Shown here piece after piece: positions 1-14,419 of a stretch of 64,000 bases of DNA (positions are counted from its first letter, which is position 1; every line of letters starts with the position of its first letter). The DNA comes from Isoetes taiwanensis (lineage: Eukaryota > Streptophyta > Lycopodiopsida > Isoetales > Isoetaceae). The notes under the pieces are model-generated. The model made no database searches and was not told where the DNA came from. It saw nothing but the letters and a program-made list of their open reading frames with translations. The stretch spans positions 1 to 64,000 of the forward strand of contig JAJEKV010000376.1 in the NCBI GenBank assembly GCA_021234155.1, in the 5' to 3' direction. The translations under genes were made by a program, and so were the position numbers.

Positions 1-1099
1 ATAACCAAGCTCATGCAAATTTCTACCAAATGCGTTTTCTAAATTCTTGAGGTGGAAGAGATGACTCGCCAGACCGGCTCTCCAAAATCTTCAAATACTA
101 ATTTGAGATGATGATATAAAAGTGCGAGGTAAAACTTAGTACCCTTCTAGTTTTATCTTTTAAATAAAAACATCTCTCGAGGTAGCTGCCGTGCAGAGTA
201 ACAAATTACAATTTTCATGTGAATGACATTCGAAAATGGAAATGCATTTTCGTGGGATGATAACCGCACTATATGGAGGATTTTTCATGTATGAGAACCA
301 AAATGCATTTCAAAAGACGGCACTACCAGAAAACTCTAAATCTTGCATTGTTATATCTTGCAAAGAGTCATCCTCATAGGAAAATTTCTACTTCATTAAT
401 AAGACCGCTAGCTTTGCCTCAAACACTATAGTGGGTCTTAGAGAAGTTTTGTTCCGCTTTTGTATCAATCCAACTTCTATTTGGGCAAATCAACGCTTCA
501 TAAGGATTTTTTTAGTGGACCTTGGTGCTGGCAAAAGCAAAAGTGGATATTTGATGCTTCATGATCGCTAATTAGCATGGAGGACCAAGATTTGTGATGC
601 TTCCAAACTTTTTGAGAGTAAGAGTAAATTCTTTTCCATTAATCAAGAAACATAAAGACATAGATCCGCTTCGATCAGCAGATTAAAGCATAACAATTAT
701 CTTTATACATAAACGCCCATCAAAATGTTGTGATGTGCGTACCAAGAGTATGTGAGCGTAAATCGATCCCGAGATGAGCCGGAATTGGTCAAAGGATAAC
801 CGATAAGTAGAGATAGTCTTCCAAAATGAGATAGTTCTTCAAAATGTGTAGAAATCACGACCCCAACCAATAATTATTGTTAAAACGAAGTGTAAATAAA
901 AGAACCAAAGCCCCCTTAGATTAGGAGATACCATCGAGCAATTAGTGTCTTAATTTTGGATAGAAGCCGATACAAGGATGGGGCTACTGGTCTGAAGTGT
1001 GAGAGGGAGTCAAGCTTTTAGAGCTGAAGAAGGCATAAAGAGTCAACAGATCCAAAGGTGTAACTACCAAGACCGCTTCTCAAAGAATGCTATCCGCAA
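1..1099. other. LINE 3' flank, no gene seen
   Basis: AT-rich DNA without a coding frame of note. It may contain the LINE 3' UTR. I found no poly(A)/poly(T) tail, RNA gene or recognisable repeat. Confidence 0.4.
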
Positions 1100-1177
1100 G
1101 AGGTCGATACTATCAAAACAAAGCAAGGAAACAAAAACAAATCAGCCAACAAATTGCGGAGTATAGTAACGCTCTCC

Positions 1178-4100
1178 TCAATCTTGAGAATTGTTCCTAC
1201 CATGTACCGCGGTACATGGAGAGGAAATCAAACATAGTATAGACTTGCACCACTTCCGTAACATTCTTGCAATAGTCGTGGTCCAAATTTCTTCATTTTC
1301 GTGAGAGTTTGTAAAGAATAGTTTTAGGTCAAGATCGCCGATCCGCTTTGAGTAGATTGTCATCCATTTCACCCATGCTCTTCTTTGCATTTCTTCAAGT
1401 AGGCTAACATCATCACCAAAAGCGTAGTAATTAGAATTTATAATATTGAAGTTAGCTACAAATAAATCAAAAACTTCAAATGACCAACCAAATCCCATTT
1501 TCGTCATATTTATCGATTGCTTCCTTTTTGAGAGTCAGAGCAAAGAGACTAAACATCAAGTTGAAAATGCAATTTGATCCAAAAAATAGAGAAATTCTTC
1601 TTTTGCCATAAACTACTCTATTTTGCCTTCCGTGATATTCCAAAGAAACAAACATGATAGTATTAGCAAAAAGTGCAAAACTATTTTGGACATAAGACAA
1701 AGAATTTCCTAGAGATCCCGTTAGAAAAACTCGAATTCAACTTATCATCAAACCAAGACCAAAAGAATTAAGCTTAGGGCGATAAAGATGTGTTCAAGAT
1801 CTTCCTCCAAATTGCAATGAAGCCGCACAAGGCGTAGATGTTGTCATTCCCGAGGGAGAAAAGTTGTAAATTAGGAATGCTTTATTAGCTAACAACCAAA
1901 TAAAGAAGTTGACCTTCGGGAAGCTACAAGAATCTAAACATCATGAAATAGAGATTTGGCCTCCATAGTTGATAGACCATTTGAGACCAAATTTTGGAAG
2001 GATTTCACAAAGTTAAGCACAGCGTAATAGATTTGACCTTATATAAACACTTCACCGCAATGCTCCAATTGGTTGCCTTGGGGACAATTATTTAACCAAG
2101 TCCGAGGAAGGATCGACTTAATATGTAGATCTTTTTATCACTAGAAGTGCCATGAACTAAGTTTTTCGATTGGTCCAAGAGATGAGTTTATTGTTCATAT
2201 ATAGGTCACCAAGGAAAAAGAGGCCATAATCGTACCATTTCTTATAGATTCTTTGGATGTCTCAAGGCAAGAGTCTTACTAGGATGATTCTTCGTAATTG
2301 GATTCCGCGTAGCCAGTCATTTGGTGTTAAGATCTTGAGGATCATCATATACATAGGCGATTGCACTTTATTCCAAGCCATAATGAAGTTTCTCATAAGA
2401 GTGGGAAGCATTTGCACCAAATGTGAGAACATTAAAAATAGAATCGTTAAAAATATGCTCAATTGTAGGATGGCCAACCAGGTGAGAGCAAGAGAGTCAG
2501 TATCTGATAAAATGAGAGGATGGACCAGCATTATTCATGAAGGATTTCCAAATGTATTTGCCAGCCAGAGCACAGGCTTGTAGATAAAGATCCTTGCAAC
2601 CAAGACCACCATGTTTTTTAGGCCTGGAAACATAATTCCATCCAACTAGATGGGAGCCTTTCCAAATGAACTTTCTCGGATAATCTTTTTCAATCTCGGA
2701 ATAGATTGACTTAGGGGCCACAAAAGCAGAGGAAAAGTAAATGTGAGGCCGCCGTGATGAGTTTTGCAATAATAGATCTACCAAAGAAGGACAATCCACC
2801 TCTGAAATTATTTAGCTTTTTCCTTATTCCCACATTAATTATAGGTCGCCAAAGGCCTTTAAGATTAGGATTGAGAGACAAAGGCATACCTAATAGAGTG
2901 GAGGCATGATGAGTATTGACAACCTTGAGATTAGCAAAGTTTGGCCGATATTATCACCAATGATCACACATTTAGCCAAGTTTAGGTGGACCGTATGTAC
3001 CGAGAATTGTTTGATAATGTCAAGAAAGAAAATCAATGTTAGATATATCAAGTATCTAAAAAAGGCAAAGGTATCATCAAGATATTGAGAGAGAGTTAGG
3101 GGACTCATCACTATTTGGCAATTTAAGACCTTTAATCATCCCAAGCCTTGAAGTGAAGAACAGCCTTGTGAGCATTTCAGCTACTATCAAGAATAAGTAG
3201 GGGCTAAGGGGCAACCTTGTCCTCCTCTAGATAAAGGAAAGAATTGGGAGGGGGAGCCATTGATAATGACAAAGAATGAGAGAAAGTATTCAAACCATGA
3301 ATTAGTAGCCTTAATTTAGGATGAAACCCAAATTTTGAGAGAGCAAGATCAAGAAAATCCCATCTCATCAGACAAAGGCTCTCTTAAAATCAAGTTTAAG
3401 GAGCACATGGGCCTTTGTTTGAAGATGCTATTCCAAAGAAGACCTTCCATAGCAAAGGATATAGTTGTCCAAGATAAATCTATTAGGAAGAAAGGTCGAC
3501 CGGATAGAGAGATATGTTCAAGCAGTAAATACATTGATTCTATTTGGCAATTATTTTGGTATTGGTTAATCGATCGGCCTAACTGGAGAAAGTAGATGGG
3601 TTATCCACTTTAGGTATGAGGGAAATAAAACCAGCCAGAGATTGAAGGATGTAAGAAATTGGCCTCCCAAAACCCTCAAACCATGGAAGTGATATCATGT
3701 TTAAGAATATCCCAAAAGTGAACATAGAATTCACTAGGAAGGCCATCGTGACTGTGGGACTTGCTCTCGCCAAAGGATTTGGAGAACCTTGAAAATTTCA
3801 TCTTCTCCGTGGGGAGCCACAATAGAATCATCCATATTATCCATAGAAGATGGAATGATCACATCCAAAGAAGTCAAGAAATTTTCTTTCCTTTTTGACA
3901 AGGTCAATTTCCTGAGCCGGAGTTTTGGAAAAAGGGTGGCATAGTTCTCTTTGGAAGAAAGACTTAATAAGCTTGGAGTCATTCGCCAGAGATATTCCTG
4001 TCGGGCCGGGAACTTGAGTGATAGCATTTCTAAGAAGTCCGACTTTAGCCATTTTAAAGAAGAAACCTGAGCTAAATTTTTATCTTACATTTGATAGAAG

Positions 4101-5161
4101 AGCTTTTGGCCCTCAATTTCTCAACACTTTTAGGTAATTTTCTAGAAGTTCTCACCAATATGAAGGTTAAGATTGTGAGGATCTTCTGAAGGAGAGATCT
4201 AATATCCCTCATCTTGGCAAGCAATTGCTCTTTTTCATTGATTTTGGGCCAAATGTTTGTCTCTTAGACCAACCTTTAATCCAACTCTTGACCTTCTTGA
4301 TTTTGCCATAAAATCTTTTCTATCGATCACTGATTACCTTCATCGTGTGATATTGAGATAGAAATCTTTGAAGTCTCTAACAAAGGAGTCATTTTCTAGA
4401 AGAGCACAAGCTTAAATTTATAAGATACATTACCATCCCTAGGGAGTTTGAGTCATTAAGCTTAGTACATAAAAAATTGAGATGATGGTCCGATATAATA
4501 TTTCCTTCATCACTAGTGACATAGCAATTATCCCAAAGGGATGAGGTGTTGACTACACACATAAAAATCGTCTGTGGTACAATAAACTCTTTTTGTCACT
4601 TTTTTGCTTATTAGACCAAGTAAAAGAAGCAAAGAGAGGAAGGCACATAAACCAAGGAAGTGTCGAGAAAAAAGAGTCCCACTAGATCTCCAATGTAGAC
4701 ATATTGAGATGGTTGCCAAGTTTCATATTCCAAGAGGGAGTATTATTAAAGTCCCCCTATAATCCAGTCCAAAATAGGATTAGCATGCATCCAAGTTTTA
4801 ATTTCAGACCAAAGAACTTCTTTCTTTTGGGTTGGTGGAGGCATAAACATTGATAACTCCAAATGTGGAATCTTGTAACCTAAAAAAATGACAAATTTTG
4901 CCACATCTTAGAGGGGAGTTATGGAAAGAGAGATGTCAGATTTTTCCATATCATGATAATACCTCCACTTCTACCGAGGGCCCCAATCCGTGGAAGAGGC
5001 TCCAGTAAATCCAATCTCCAAGATTGAGATTTCAAATTTGGGAAGCTTAACCTCCTCGCAGTAATTATATCGTAGTTATAATTCCTAAGCCGAGATGGCA
5101 CGCCTTCTTTGATTGGGCCTTTAATACCCCTAACATTCCGTGAGATGATCTTCATGGACAA
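1178..5161 (-). pseudogene. Decayed L1-type LINE ORF2 (endonuclease, reverse transcriptase, zf-RVT)
   Basis: Remains of the multidomain ORF2 protein of a plant L1-like non-LTR retrotransposon, which nicks target DNA and reverse-transcribes its own RNA. Read on the minus strand, the domains are in the normal order but spread over several frames. An APE-type endonuclease start (MKIISRNVRGIKGP) lies at about 5155, a GDFNNTPS motif at about 4750 and an SDHH motif near 4480. The RT motif GGQGCPLSPYLF is at about 3230-3190, and the catalytic box reads QYLDDT (about 3085) where QYADDT is usual. FIWKGSHLVGW and KKHGGLGCKDL follow at 2690-2590. A Cys-containing zf-RVT-like segment (GNDNIYALC) lies near 1840, and a Trp/Lys-rich C-terminal part runs to about 1180. 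Many stops and frameshifts show it is dead. The family call is firm; exact limits are not. Confidence 0.85.
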
Positions 5162-5456
5162 CTTAAAAGAATGTAAGAAAAGAAGATAGGATAAAGATTA
5201 ATATCTTTTCTTTTCCCTTTCCTTTCTAACTTTTATTTAGTGTTGGCATGCAGGGGTATTATGCAAATTTATGAGTTCGCATTGTGGGAGTATCATACTT
5301 TTGGCTTTAGCCAATTTTTCCTCTCGAAAGTAGGTATGTCTAGAAGTATCTTCTTTATGAGGACACTCGCCTAGGTATTTATCTCCTCCCAATTTTCCTT
5401 ATCAATTTCCATATCACCGACATCAAGCCCCACCAGAATGAATTCAAACATTTCAT

Positions 5457-7650
5457 TTATGCTAGGGTGAAGATCACAATTAAAATTAGGAGTCTCCAAA
5501 TGATTATGACAAGGAGGAGAGAGAACCCGACCGATAGTTCAGCAGCCACCCGTGAGTAACCATTTTGCTCGAGTCCTCTTTCTTTGTGAATTTCTTCATA
5601 ATTATCCCGATCATGTTCATAATTCACCATCTCTTTTCGAGTATCTTGCACAATCTCTTCCTCCAACATATGGCATGCTTGTCGTGGATTGAGAGCAAAG
5701 ACCCCTTGCAAGGAAGCTAATTGCTCAAAGAATACACTGCCTATGAGGGATGGTGGAGGGAGAAAGGGACCGAGGTCGGGAGAGAGATCAATAAAAGGAG
5801 ATTGGGAATGGTTGAATGGATCATTATAAGAATTGCCCAATAGTACATCCAAATCTATCTCGCACTAAGGTTAGCCAATACCCCAAATTGATTGGTGTTA
5901 CCATTTAGATTTTTGATGTTGTCCCTTGAGTCTTCAATATTGCATAAGACCATGGTCCTCTCCCTTTGATTTAGTATGATTTTTATCACTTGCGTAAGGT
6001 GAATTGAGCAGTAACCATTTCAACCAAAGTATCCTTAGGGTCAATTACTCCTCGCAAATGAGTCATCATTGGTCGAGAGACTCGCTTTTAAGACCTTTTC
6101 ATGATCGCCTTTCTTGATTAATGAACTACTCTACCCTCAAGTAGAGTTCAAAGAATGTGAACTCTTTATTGTTGGTGTTTAGGTTTTGGCATCCAAAATG
6201 ATTTTGTTCAAAGTATCATGTAGACTGCTTGACCTTGTTGATGCCATTAGCCGATGGCCCAAAGATTGTAGAGCACCTTTACTTTCGGTGAGAACCCTTT
6301 CAGAAGTTCCATCTTGAGCTTGATTTCTAACAGAGGTGCATCCCCGGCCATATCAATTTGAGATCGGAGTCTTTCTCGATTTTTTTTCTCGATCCTTTAT
6401 AACTACCATTGACTTTGGTTGGTCGAAGTATTTGTCCTTGATAAGATGCTTGAAGGGCCAATGTCCCTATTCTTATTCAGAGAGTCAAAATTAGAAACCG
6501 TGCACAAGGTAATTTGCATTTGTGCCGCCCCTTAACCGCCCCTGTCGCTTTTCTTTGGGATTGACTTTGTTGGATTGACTTGTCGCTTGACTTGTTGATT
6601 GACTCCCTTATCATCACCCTGATTGATGTCACAGCTCATATTCATTTTCAGTGGAAGGTGAATTCTCCTTGCAAGAATCATACCGTATGCCCGCCCTACA
6701 GCTTTGACACAAGGAGGGAGCCCCATCTAAGAGAGAGGGAGGCTTTTTGACCAAAAACATCAAGGAAAGGAATTTGAGGGGGACATCTTTGGATATATCA
6801 ATTTGGACAAAAGATTTGGGAGGTCTCAGATGCTTAAAAATTCAAGCATATGTAAGATCCAATGGAACCAAAAAGCAGCTTTGAGACAGCCCTCATTCCA
6901 AAGAGATAGGATTCAAAACCATGAAACGGTGGGAGGTTACACAAAGATTATCCAAATTGGCAACTTCAAATTTGGGATCCCACTTTAGAAAGGTGAGTTG
7001 AAAGGACTCCAAAGTCAAAGGACCCCATTTAGTAAAAGGTTGGCGATCTTTGTTACCACATCTGATCATAACATATGGGGATTGTAACCACAAACAAAGA
7101 TTGATAAGAATTTTTTTATGAAGGTTCAAGCAAAAGGCCCAGAGTTTATCAAGTTTAATACCATGCTTATTGATTTTGACAATAACAAACCGAAGTCATG
7201 AAAAGAAATCAGCTTTGCATGAAACGTAAGGAAGGTCCAAAGAAATACCTTTAAAAGTAACTCCATTTCATGGCTTTGAAGGCGTGATTGAAGGATCAAT
7301 TGTTCCGAGAGCATTTGTGAAGAATTTGTCCGGAAATTTTGTTGTTCCCGCTTATCACCATAGGGAAGAGGAACTTGACGGACCGATCCATGCATGGTAA
7401 TTGGCCTCTATAGTCGGGTCCTTGATAATTATCCCAAAGATGGCACTTTGGAAGACAAAGGATCCATGGAAGACTGCTCAATTAAGGAGTTAGCAAAATC
7501 ACCAAAGAAAATGACATTTTTGGGTTTTCTTTGAAAGGACCTTAGTTGCTTGAGAAGATCTGAGCTGGCCTGAGGGCTCAAGATCGGCAAATGCGGAAGG
7601 ATAGAAAGAAATTTAGGGTAATTTTTGTTTTTAAGAGCCATCTAGAAAGA
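5457..7650 (-). pseudogene. Decayed LINE ORF1 (RNA-binding protein with CCHC knuckle)
   Basis: This lies directly upstream of the LINE ORF2 in the same orientation, as expected for ORF1 of a plant L1 element, the RNA-binding chaperone of the retrotransposition particle. A plausible start Met is at 7641 (MALKNKNYPKFLSILP). A segment around 7040-6980 reads LTFLKWDPKFEVANLDN, the LKWDPxF signature common in plant ORF1 DUF4283-type domains. At about 6720-6670 an alternative frame gives a Cys-x2-Cys cluster compatible with a degenerate CCHC zinc knuckle. The 131-codon stretch at 5852-5457 would be the acidic C-terminal part. At least four frame changes or stops interrupt the reading. The call rests on position relative to ORF2 and short motifs, not on a continuous protein. 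Confidence 0.6.
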
Positions 7651-8109
7651 ACTGTGTGGAAACTACAAAAGCAGATTGAACATGTGCCAAATAGAGGAGG
7701 GGAACAACAAAGGGCAAAAAGAAACAGGAGACGAAAGTAATTAAGATTACGAAGGTGGAAAGCCACACTCAAAGCCAAAACTAAGGGGAACTACACTAAA
7801 GGATGAATCATTGCTCTAGATACACCTTAACCACAATTTTCTGATCACTCCACCCACAATGCACATGAAAGATCCCAAGAGCGTAGATTTCTTTTTCCCC
7901 ACAATTCCTCGGCCAAGAGTCCACAATTTCTACCTCAAATTCCAATGAGCTTGGAACAAACGAGTATTCAGCAACAAAAAGATCTTCTGGGAAATACTGT
8001 TCCGAGACCAAAGAATTCCACAGAGCCACAGGAGATCCTTTCAAAAAACCACAAGTTAATCTTCCATTATGCTTGATAATTGCAAAAATTCTGGTATCCA
8101 TCTGTAGGG

Positions 8110-11100
8110 AAAATTAAGGGGAATCATGAGAGAGGCTAGCCCCTACAAGGCTGGTAATCTTAATCCAAGAATTACTTCTCGATATGAGCAATGATTAGCA
8201 CAACATATCAAGAAATTAGTTTGAATCTAATAAGACAAAAAGATTCAAGAAAAATGGCGCACAATGCTGACGTGTACATCCCTTCTGTTTTCGTATGCTT
8301 CAAAACTTGCAGGAAAATGCATTGCTACTTTTATGTCACAAATTTTGCATTGCAGGAATATTTTGGATTGCAAGAACACCATTCTCCTGCAAAATCTTGC
8401 CCCGGAGTTGAATCTTTGATTTTTATTGCCAATCCTTGATTTCTATTGCCACAATTGTAAGTTTTAGTCTAGAAGGAAATCACATGATGCCTCACAATTG
8501 CTTTCCCTCGAGATTCAATTTTGCCATTAGTTATAAATCTTGGCATTAAAAAAATAAAAGTTTTATGTCATTAGTATTTTAGCCACTAATATATGTCATA
8601 CCTTAATTGAAAATGTTCAAGAGGATGATTGCTACATAGAGCACATAAAGCACAATTTTCAATTGTCAAGCATCCTTTTCTACTAATGCCAAGATTGAAT
8701 CAAGCCATTTAGTTTCACCTACATCATGGATCTAAATAGTAATATTAATACAAATTTCTTACAATTAAATCTTTTGTTAAAAACAACCACCGGGCCGGTG
8801 GCTTAACGCCAATCCGATACACGTGTGGCAAGCATTCCTTTTACATATTAGGGGCCAAAAAATACATGTAAAATGCATTAGCACCCGGTTGTTAAGTTTT
8901 AATTTCTAGAGTGCCATATCTTTGGACCTTCCATGACAAAATCCCATGGTGACCCAAATTTTTGAGCATCTCATTTCATTTTATCTCGCAGACAAAAACT
9001 CACTACCAATACCACCTAGAAAAAAGAAAGTTGAACTTCATCACTGAAAAGAAAAGACAAAAGGAGTTAACCATTTCTGGATATTATCCACACAAGACTA
9101 CATTTTATGATTTACGCATTTAGATTTGATGATTTAGAGTGGACTAAGGGAGAAATCAAACCGTGGTTAATCACAACTACCATAATAAACAATGGCTGCT
9201 AGTATCCTTTGATGCCCTAACAGATGTTACATTGCCCCCAAAGAAGAGTGTTGTCCTGAAGCCTTGATTGCTCGGAGTCGCACAAGAACGCTAATCGCGT
9301 ATGAACCTGCATAAATTCAAACACGCTGCTCCTAGAGCTATATTTTAACACAATATGTGCGCAAATGAACTTTTAATGTAAGCACCAAGAGGACGCATAA
9401 TTATATATCGCGGTCCATCCCAGTTAATTATTTTCCCATCATAAACTACCAACTTATCTTTTCAATACTATATCCAGTAACAAAGGCATTGGGTAAATCC
9501 CAAGGTACTTTTTTTTTGGCAAATACATTAAATTTGGTTTAAAGAGGGTTTAAAGAGGTTTTTCCATGTAATTAAATAGGTTAATACCTCCAAGTATTGT
9601 CACTTGATCGCTTGCACTCCAATAGGTTGCCATATCCTATACACCCGACGTGTGCTATCCCCTAAAAAAGGGCTAACAACCTTTATTAAGGTTTTATGTT
9701 ATAATCCATATTGGCTGACCAAGATTTGGTTTGTAACTATCAAGAAATATATAGCTATTTCGATAATACTGCACATCAAGAACGTGAGCCATAATTTTCT
9801 CTTTTATTGGCTAAAGACATTTTAATTCCAAATGCTTGAAATCTGATATAACCACCCACATCGTGAGAAAGAACAGTAATCGCTACATGGCAACTACTTA
9901 ACCGCCATAGCTCATCATGTAGAAAGGCAACATTCTTTGCTTACCTAACTTGACATTTTTATTACACATAAAGAAATCGCATTATTAATGACATCTTCTT
10001 ATATGAGATTCATTTTCTCATTTTAGAAAAAAAAGAATACACATCGCATGCAAAAGATCTAATGTTAAAAAAAAAGATTAAAACGATAAAGATGAGTGTT
10101 GTTGTTAAGTGGCAAGATGAGTACCGCAGATAGTTGATGTATGAGGTATTCTCGATGGTGTTACTTCCATAGATGCACCTTCAAAATATAACAACATAAG
10201 ATGTGGAAAGTGTTTATCCATAATCGCAAATTAGAAAATGTTTGATTTGGTTAAAATTACATACTATGTCTATCGATATAAAGACAAAGATAAATTGTTG
10301 TATCAAACCGGTGTAGAGAACTAAACCGGACTCGCCCAAAACAATAAAACATACATACCTCTAATAACGTAAGGCGCGATGAAGGAGCCGCCAAATAATC
10401 AGCAATGCTAACCGACATCCAATAAAACCCAACTATTCTGCAAAAACCTAAAAAAATGCATACATACCGTGATAACAAGGTCCCGGTATCCGGGACGTAG
10501 ATATGCAAGTGTTGTTCCGCCATCTAATATTGTTCCATGTGGTCCATTTCCAACCATTATAGGTCGGACAATTCGTTACGCTTGTCCCCATTGACTCTAA
10601 ATGTTAAGAAGATTGACGCTGTAGTGCCCTCTGCTGAATTGTGAATTCAGCTTAAGGCAAAAGTCACTTTGAAGGCAGCGACGTAAAAAGAAACCACAAA
10701 GACTTGGAACTTAGAATGTTTTGACAACATGGAGAACATACTCTGACATCAAAATGCATCTTGCCCATATAATACTTAAGAAGATTCCACATTACTCATA
10801 GCACGGACATTAATGTGTCCACTTATGATCCTAATATTGTGTGCACCTAGTCGAAAAAATTGTCCCTTCAAGCTTCCAAGGCACCTAATGTGATAATTTG
10901 ACAGACAAAACTTCATGACAAAAATAAAAAGAATGATATCCGACATATGATACTTAGAATACATTTTATTTCCTAAGCCAAATAGAAACTTAGAATATAT
11001 TACATCTTACGTTGATGGGATAAGTGGAGTGTAGACAAGACTTTCTTCAAGAACATTCCTAAGAACCAAAATTCCAGCCTCCGTTGTCCCCTCCTTCAAG

Positions 11101-13190
11101 GGTGGGCAAACGCTTCTGATTTTTCCCTTGCTTTAAGCTAGTTGAGAAGAAATAGATAAGTCACTTGACCCAAGACCTAGTATTCCATCCAATGCCTGAG
11201 ATGAGGCTGCGTAGTTCACCGATTGATTGAAGTCAGACCGCTTGTCATTTCAAATCAAATGGTTAAAACCATGTATATGATGAGTAGAATCTGCCATTGA
11301 ACTGTTCAATGAGGAACACCAGCTAATAAATTCATTATATGTGTTTAAAACCCATCAACCCAATCCTTGTCCCAATCATCCAAGTGACACCATCCATGCT
11401 TGTCCTAGTGAATGGTGAGCTTAATTGAACTGCTCATTACGAGGACCATTCATAAACTGAGTGATATTCAAGTGTTTAAATTACCACTTTGGAACTTAAT
11501 GCTTGTCCCAATCATTCTTCACACACCACCCAATGCATGTCCCTATTGCATACTATCCAATGGAGTCTCTACGTATGTTCAAAATATGATAATGTATTTA
11601 TTATCCTCTAATATACTATTGTCATAAGGGTTTCCACTAAATTGCATAATAAAATTATTGCATGTTGTCATTTAGAATTGTTTATTGTCCAAAAAGATTA
11701 AGGTCTCAAAGACATATTTGAAGGAGGGCATACCAAAAAGAATGGGTGCGTTAAACTTGCCATGTAGGAAGAGTTTACTAATCCGTAATAATCGTGAACT
11801 TATCTTCTACTGGGTACCCAACTATGACATCGCCATCGCCATATTCAAAATGCATAACCACACATTTCATCCTCATTACATCCAAGATTCGATATTTTTG
11901 CCAAAAGACAACCATTATTCACGTAGATAAAACCGATGAGTCAAGCTTGATGAGCTCCTCACATCATATGGTACAATAGGAATCGCCAAAAAGTACTTTG
12001 AAAATTGTCAAAAATTGTACTTTGTATATTAGCCTAAAAGGATCATACTACCAAGTCAATAAATACTGCAAGAACATTTTTAAAGACTAATTAAGGCATA
12101 AATGATGATAGACCAAGAACATTGATCTAGCAAGCAAGAAGCTTGTAGTTACTTTAAGATCACTTGAAGAAGGGCAACACCCGGGGTTGACAATTGAGCC
12201 ATAAAGATCGCTTCAAAGATCCACTTGTACATAATAATCTTTTGAGTACCAATTGTGATTTGTGCAAAATACAACCACGAATCATTTCTTGGGTGAAAAA
12301 ATGATAAATGCAAGAACTTCTTAAAGAATTTCTTTGTCCAATGACAAATTTCCGATAGATGTTCATATATTGCCTTTGTGGTTAGTGATGTAAAAGATGT
12401 AAAATGTATCCGATGAAAAAACTAACAAAATCAAGTAGATGTCAATACCCAAAGAACATAGGGATCAAGAAGACTTCAATTGGTAGGCTCACAACATTTG
12501 TGGAGAGCTCAAGCAGATGTGTCCTCGGGATCATGTGATTTCTTAAGGATGAGTTCAACTGTCATGCCCCTTCCTCCGGGTATTCTTTATGGGAACCTTC
12601 ATGTGAGGTATATCGGCGGAGTAAGCTCCAAAAAAAGAATGTGATATTCACCAGCCTCAGTATTAGCATGTGCCTTCAATTGACACAAAAAGCCAATGCC
12701 TAATGCCACCAACATTGCAATTATGCACATCTTAGCTTGAGACCAACTGAGAGTTGAAACTTTGGGTTTCCAACACCCTTTAATCATATTGGAATATTCT
12801 ATCCTAAAACTTGGAAAGGTCAAAATAGCTTCGTAAAGCATAAATGCTTAATCATGGCAAAAGATAATCACAATCGGGCAAAGGGCATACAAGAAAAATG
12901 CATTATCAAAACATATCAAAGCAAGGAAGGCGGCACTTATGCCTGCTGCTCAAAATCTCATTTTACAAAATCATGCATTTTTGACATGAATTCAAGGTAA
13001 GGTACAGTCCTGCATAAAAAAAATCCCTGTAGACATGTGGGCCGAAAACAAAAGAGGAAATGCAAAATTTTACCATGAGGATGTGGGCGTATGCCTGAGA
13101 TTATGAGGGCATGAAAATGAACCTAAAATAGATGATCCATGCGATTTGGAAGAAGATGAAGAGCTCCGTTGCCAGATTCCTAATCGCTGT
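8110..13190. other. Intergenic, no gene recognised
   Basis: AT-rich sequence with only short, composition-driven ORFs. Two phrases resemble LTR or untranslated parts of Ty3-type elements: a block near 9220-9260 (TGTTACATTGCCCCCAAAG) and one near 12560 (TGTCATGCCCCTTCCTCCGG). Neither has a partner LTR or coding domain nearby, so I do not call an element. Confidence 0.35.
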
Positions 13191-13765
13191 AAATGCTTGC
13201 AGATAGAATCGGATTTGAGTACAGCAGTCAAGAACGCAATTTCTTGGGTCGGAACAGGAAGCGAAAAAGCCTAGGCCGATTCTCTGAGGCCGGAAATGCT
13301 GACAAGGGTTTCTGCTTCCCGGATTTGCACCGACCGCTCTTTCTAATAACAGTTCTCACTTCTTTTCCCGATAAAAACTTCTTTTCGATGGTTGCCAAAT
13401 TATCTCCGCCGAAGTCCTCCTCTTTTTGCAAAATTCGTTGCATGTCGTTGCTTTCCTTTTTCCTTACTTCTTTTTCCCATTTGTAAATAAAGTATTTCCT
13501 CCTACACCACATGTTCAATAGTTGAATATAGCCTAATATCTTGCCCATTGCCTTAATCCCTTTGTTTTGGATCACTCCCCCTAGCATGCTCCATATCAAT
13601 TCCATCAATTCCATCCCTTCTTAAAGAAGATCGTCTCATGATATTTTGCAAGCCGCTTCCATGTAGCAAAACCATGCAACAAACCAACCCACGACCGGAT
13701 CGCCCTTCCTATTATATGGGGGGGCTTTGTCGCCAACTTTAGCATTTGGCCGCCACCACCATTAT

Positions 13766-13853
13766 CAACCGCTCAAATCCTTCCTTAAACAAAGGAAAGC
13801 TGCCTAAAAAGTTCCCAAACCGCTCAAATCCTTCCTTAAATGGAGGACAGTGC
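13766..13853. repeat. Short tandem duplication, about 52-bp period
   Basis: The phrase ACCGCTCAAATCCTTCCTTAAA occurs twice, at about 13768 and 13820, followed by similar GGA-containing sequence. It is a diverged two-copy tandem repeat in intergenic DNA. In one frame both copies read NRSNPSLN, but nothing suggests a coding function. Confidence 0.75.
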
Positions 13854-14419
13854 CTCAAAGTTGCTAATATGTTGGATGGGTGTGTTCTAACTAAATTGTC
13901 AATTTACAATTTCCATGTAATTAATTGTCATGTTTTTAGCCCCTTTCTTAGATGATAAATGTCCAATTCGCCTTATCCTTGGGGGCTAAGGTATTATGCA
14001 TCCGTTCGCATATCTAGTTTTGAAAACAAGTTGATGCAAGCATGATGGTTTGCCCTCATGAATGGCTAAGGCATTTGTTGAATTCAAATTAATTGGTTGT
14101 GCAAGAAGGAGAACATACTTGTGCTAAGTTGCAATCAATACATTAGATTATAATTTAGCATATACAAAAGATTAACAGAAGAGCATATTGCCTCAATACT
14201 AAGAAGTTATGAGATATTAAACCATGAAAAATGCAACACAAAAAGTTAGTTCCTATTGTTGGAGATATTGAATAGACTAGCAGATGCATTGCATATTACA
14301 TGTTCATGATCAATATATTTTACATTTCTAGTGCTTGCGGTTTGTGAAAAACACTATCATATTTAGCTCCTCGCCATTGTATTATGTGATATATAGAAAG
14401 AACTATATGTTAATTATGG

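Larger units (their letters stand above)
1100..8101 (-). mobile_element. L1-type LINE, near full length, decayed, minus strand
   Basis: Envelope of the non-LTR element holding the ORF1 and ORF2 remnants. The ORF order, the spacing and the gap of about 0.3 kb between ORFs match a single insertion. Its 3' end should lie at low coordinates, but I see no clear poly(T) run (a poly(A) tail read on the other strand) or target-site duplication in bases 1-1100, so that boundary is open. The 97-codon ORF at 8101-7808 upstream of ORF1 matches nothing I recognise and may be 5'UTR or flank. Confidence 0.7.

Noticed and set aside
13228-13614. 128-codon minus-strand ORF, Lys/Arg-rich
   Set aside because: It begins with a plausible Met and is among the longer frames, but shows no known domain, signal peptide or supporting gene structure. 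It cannot be told from chance.
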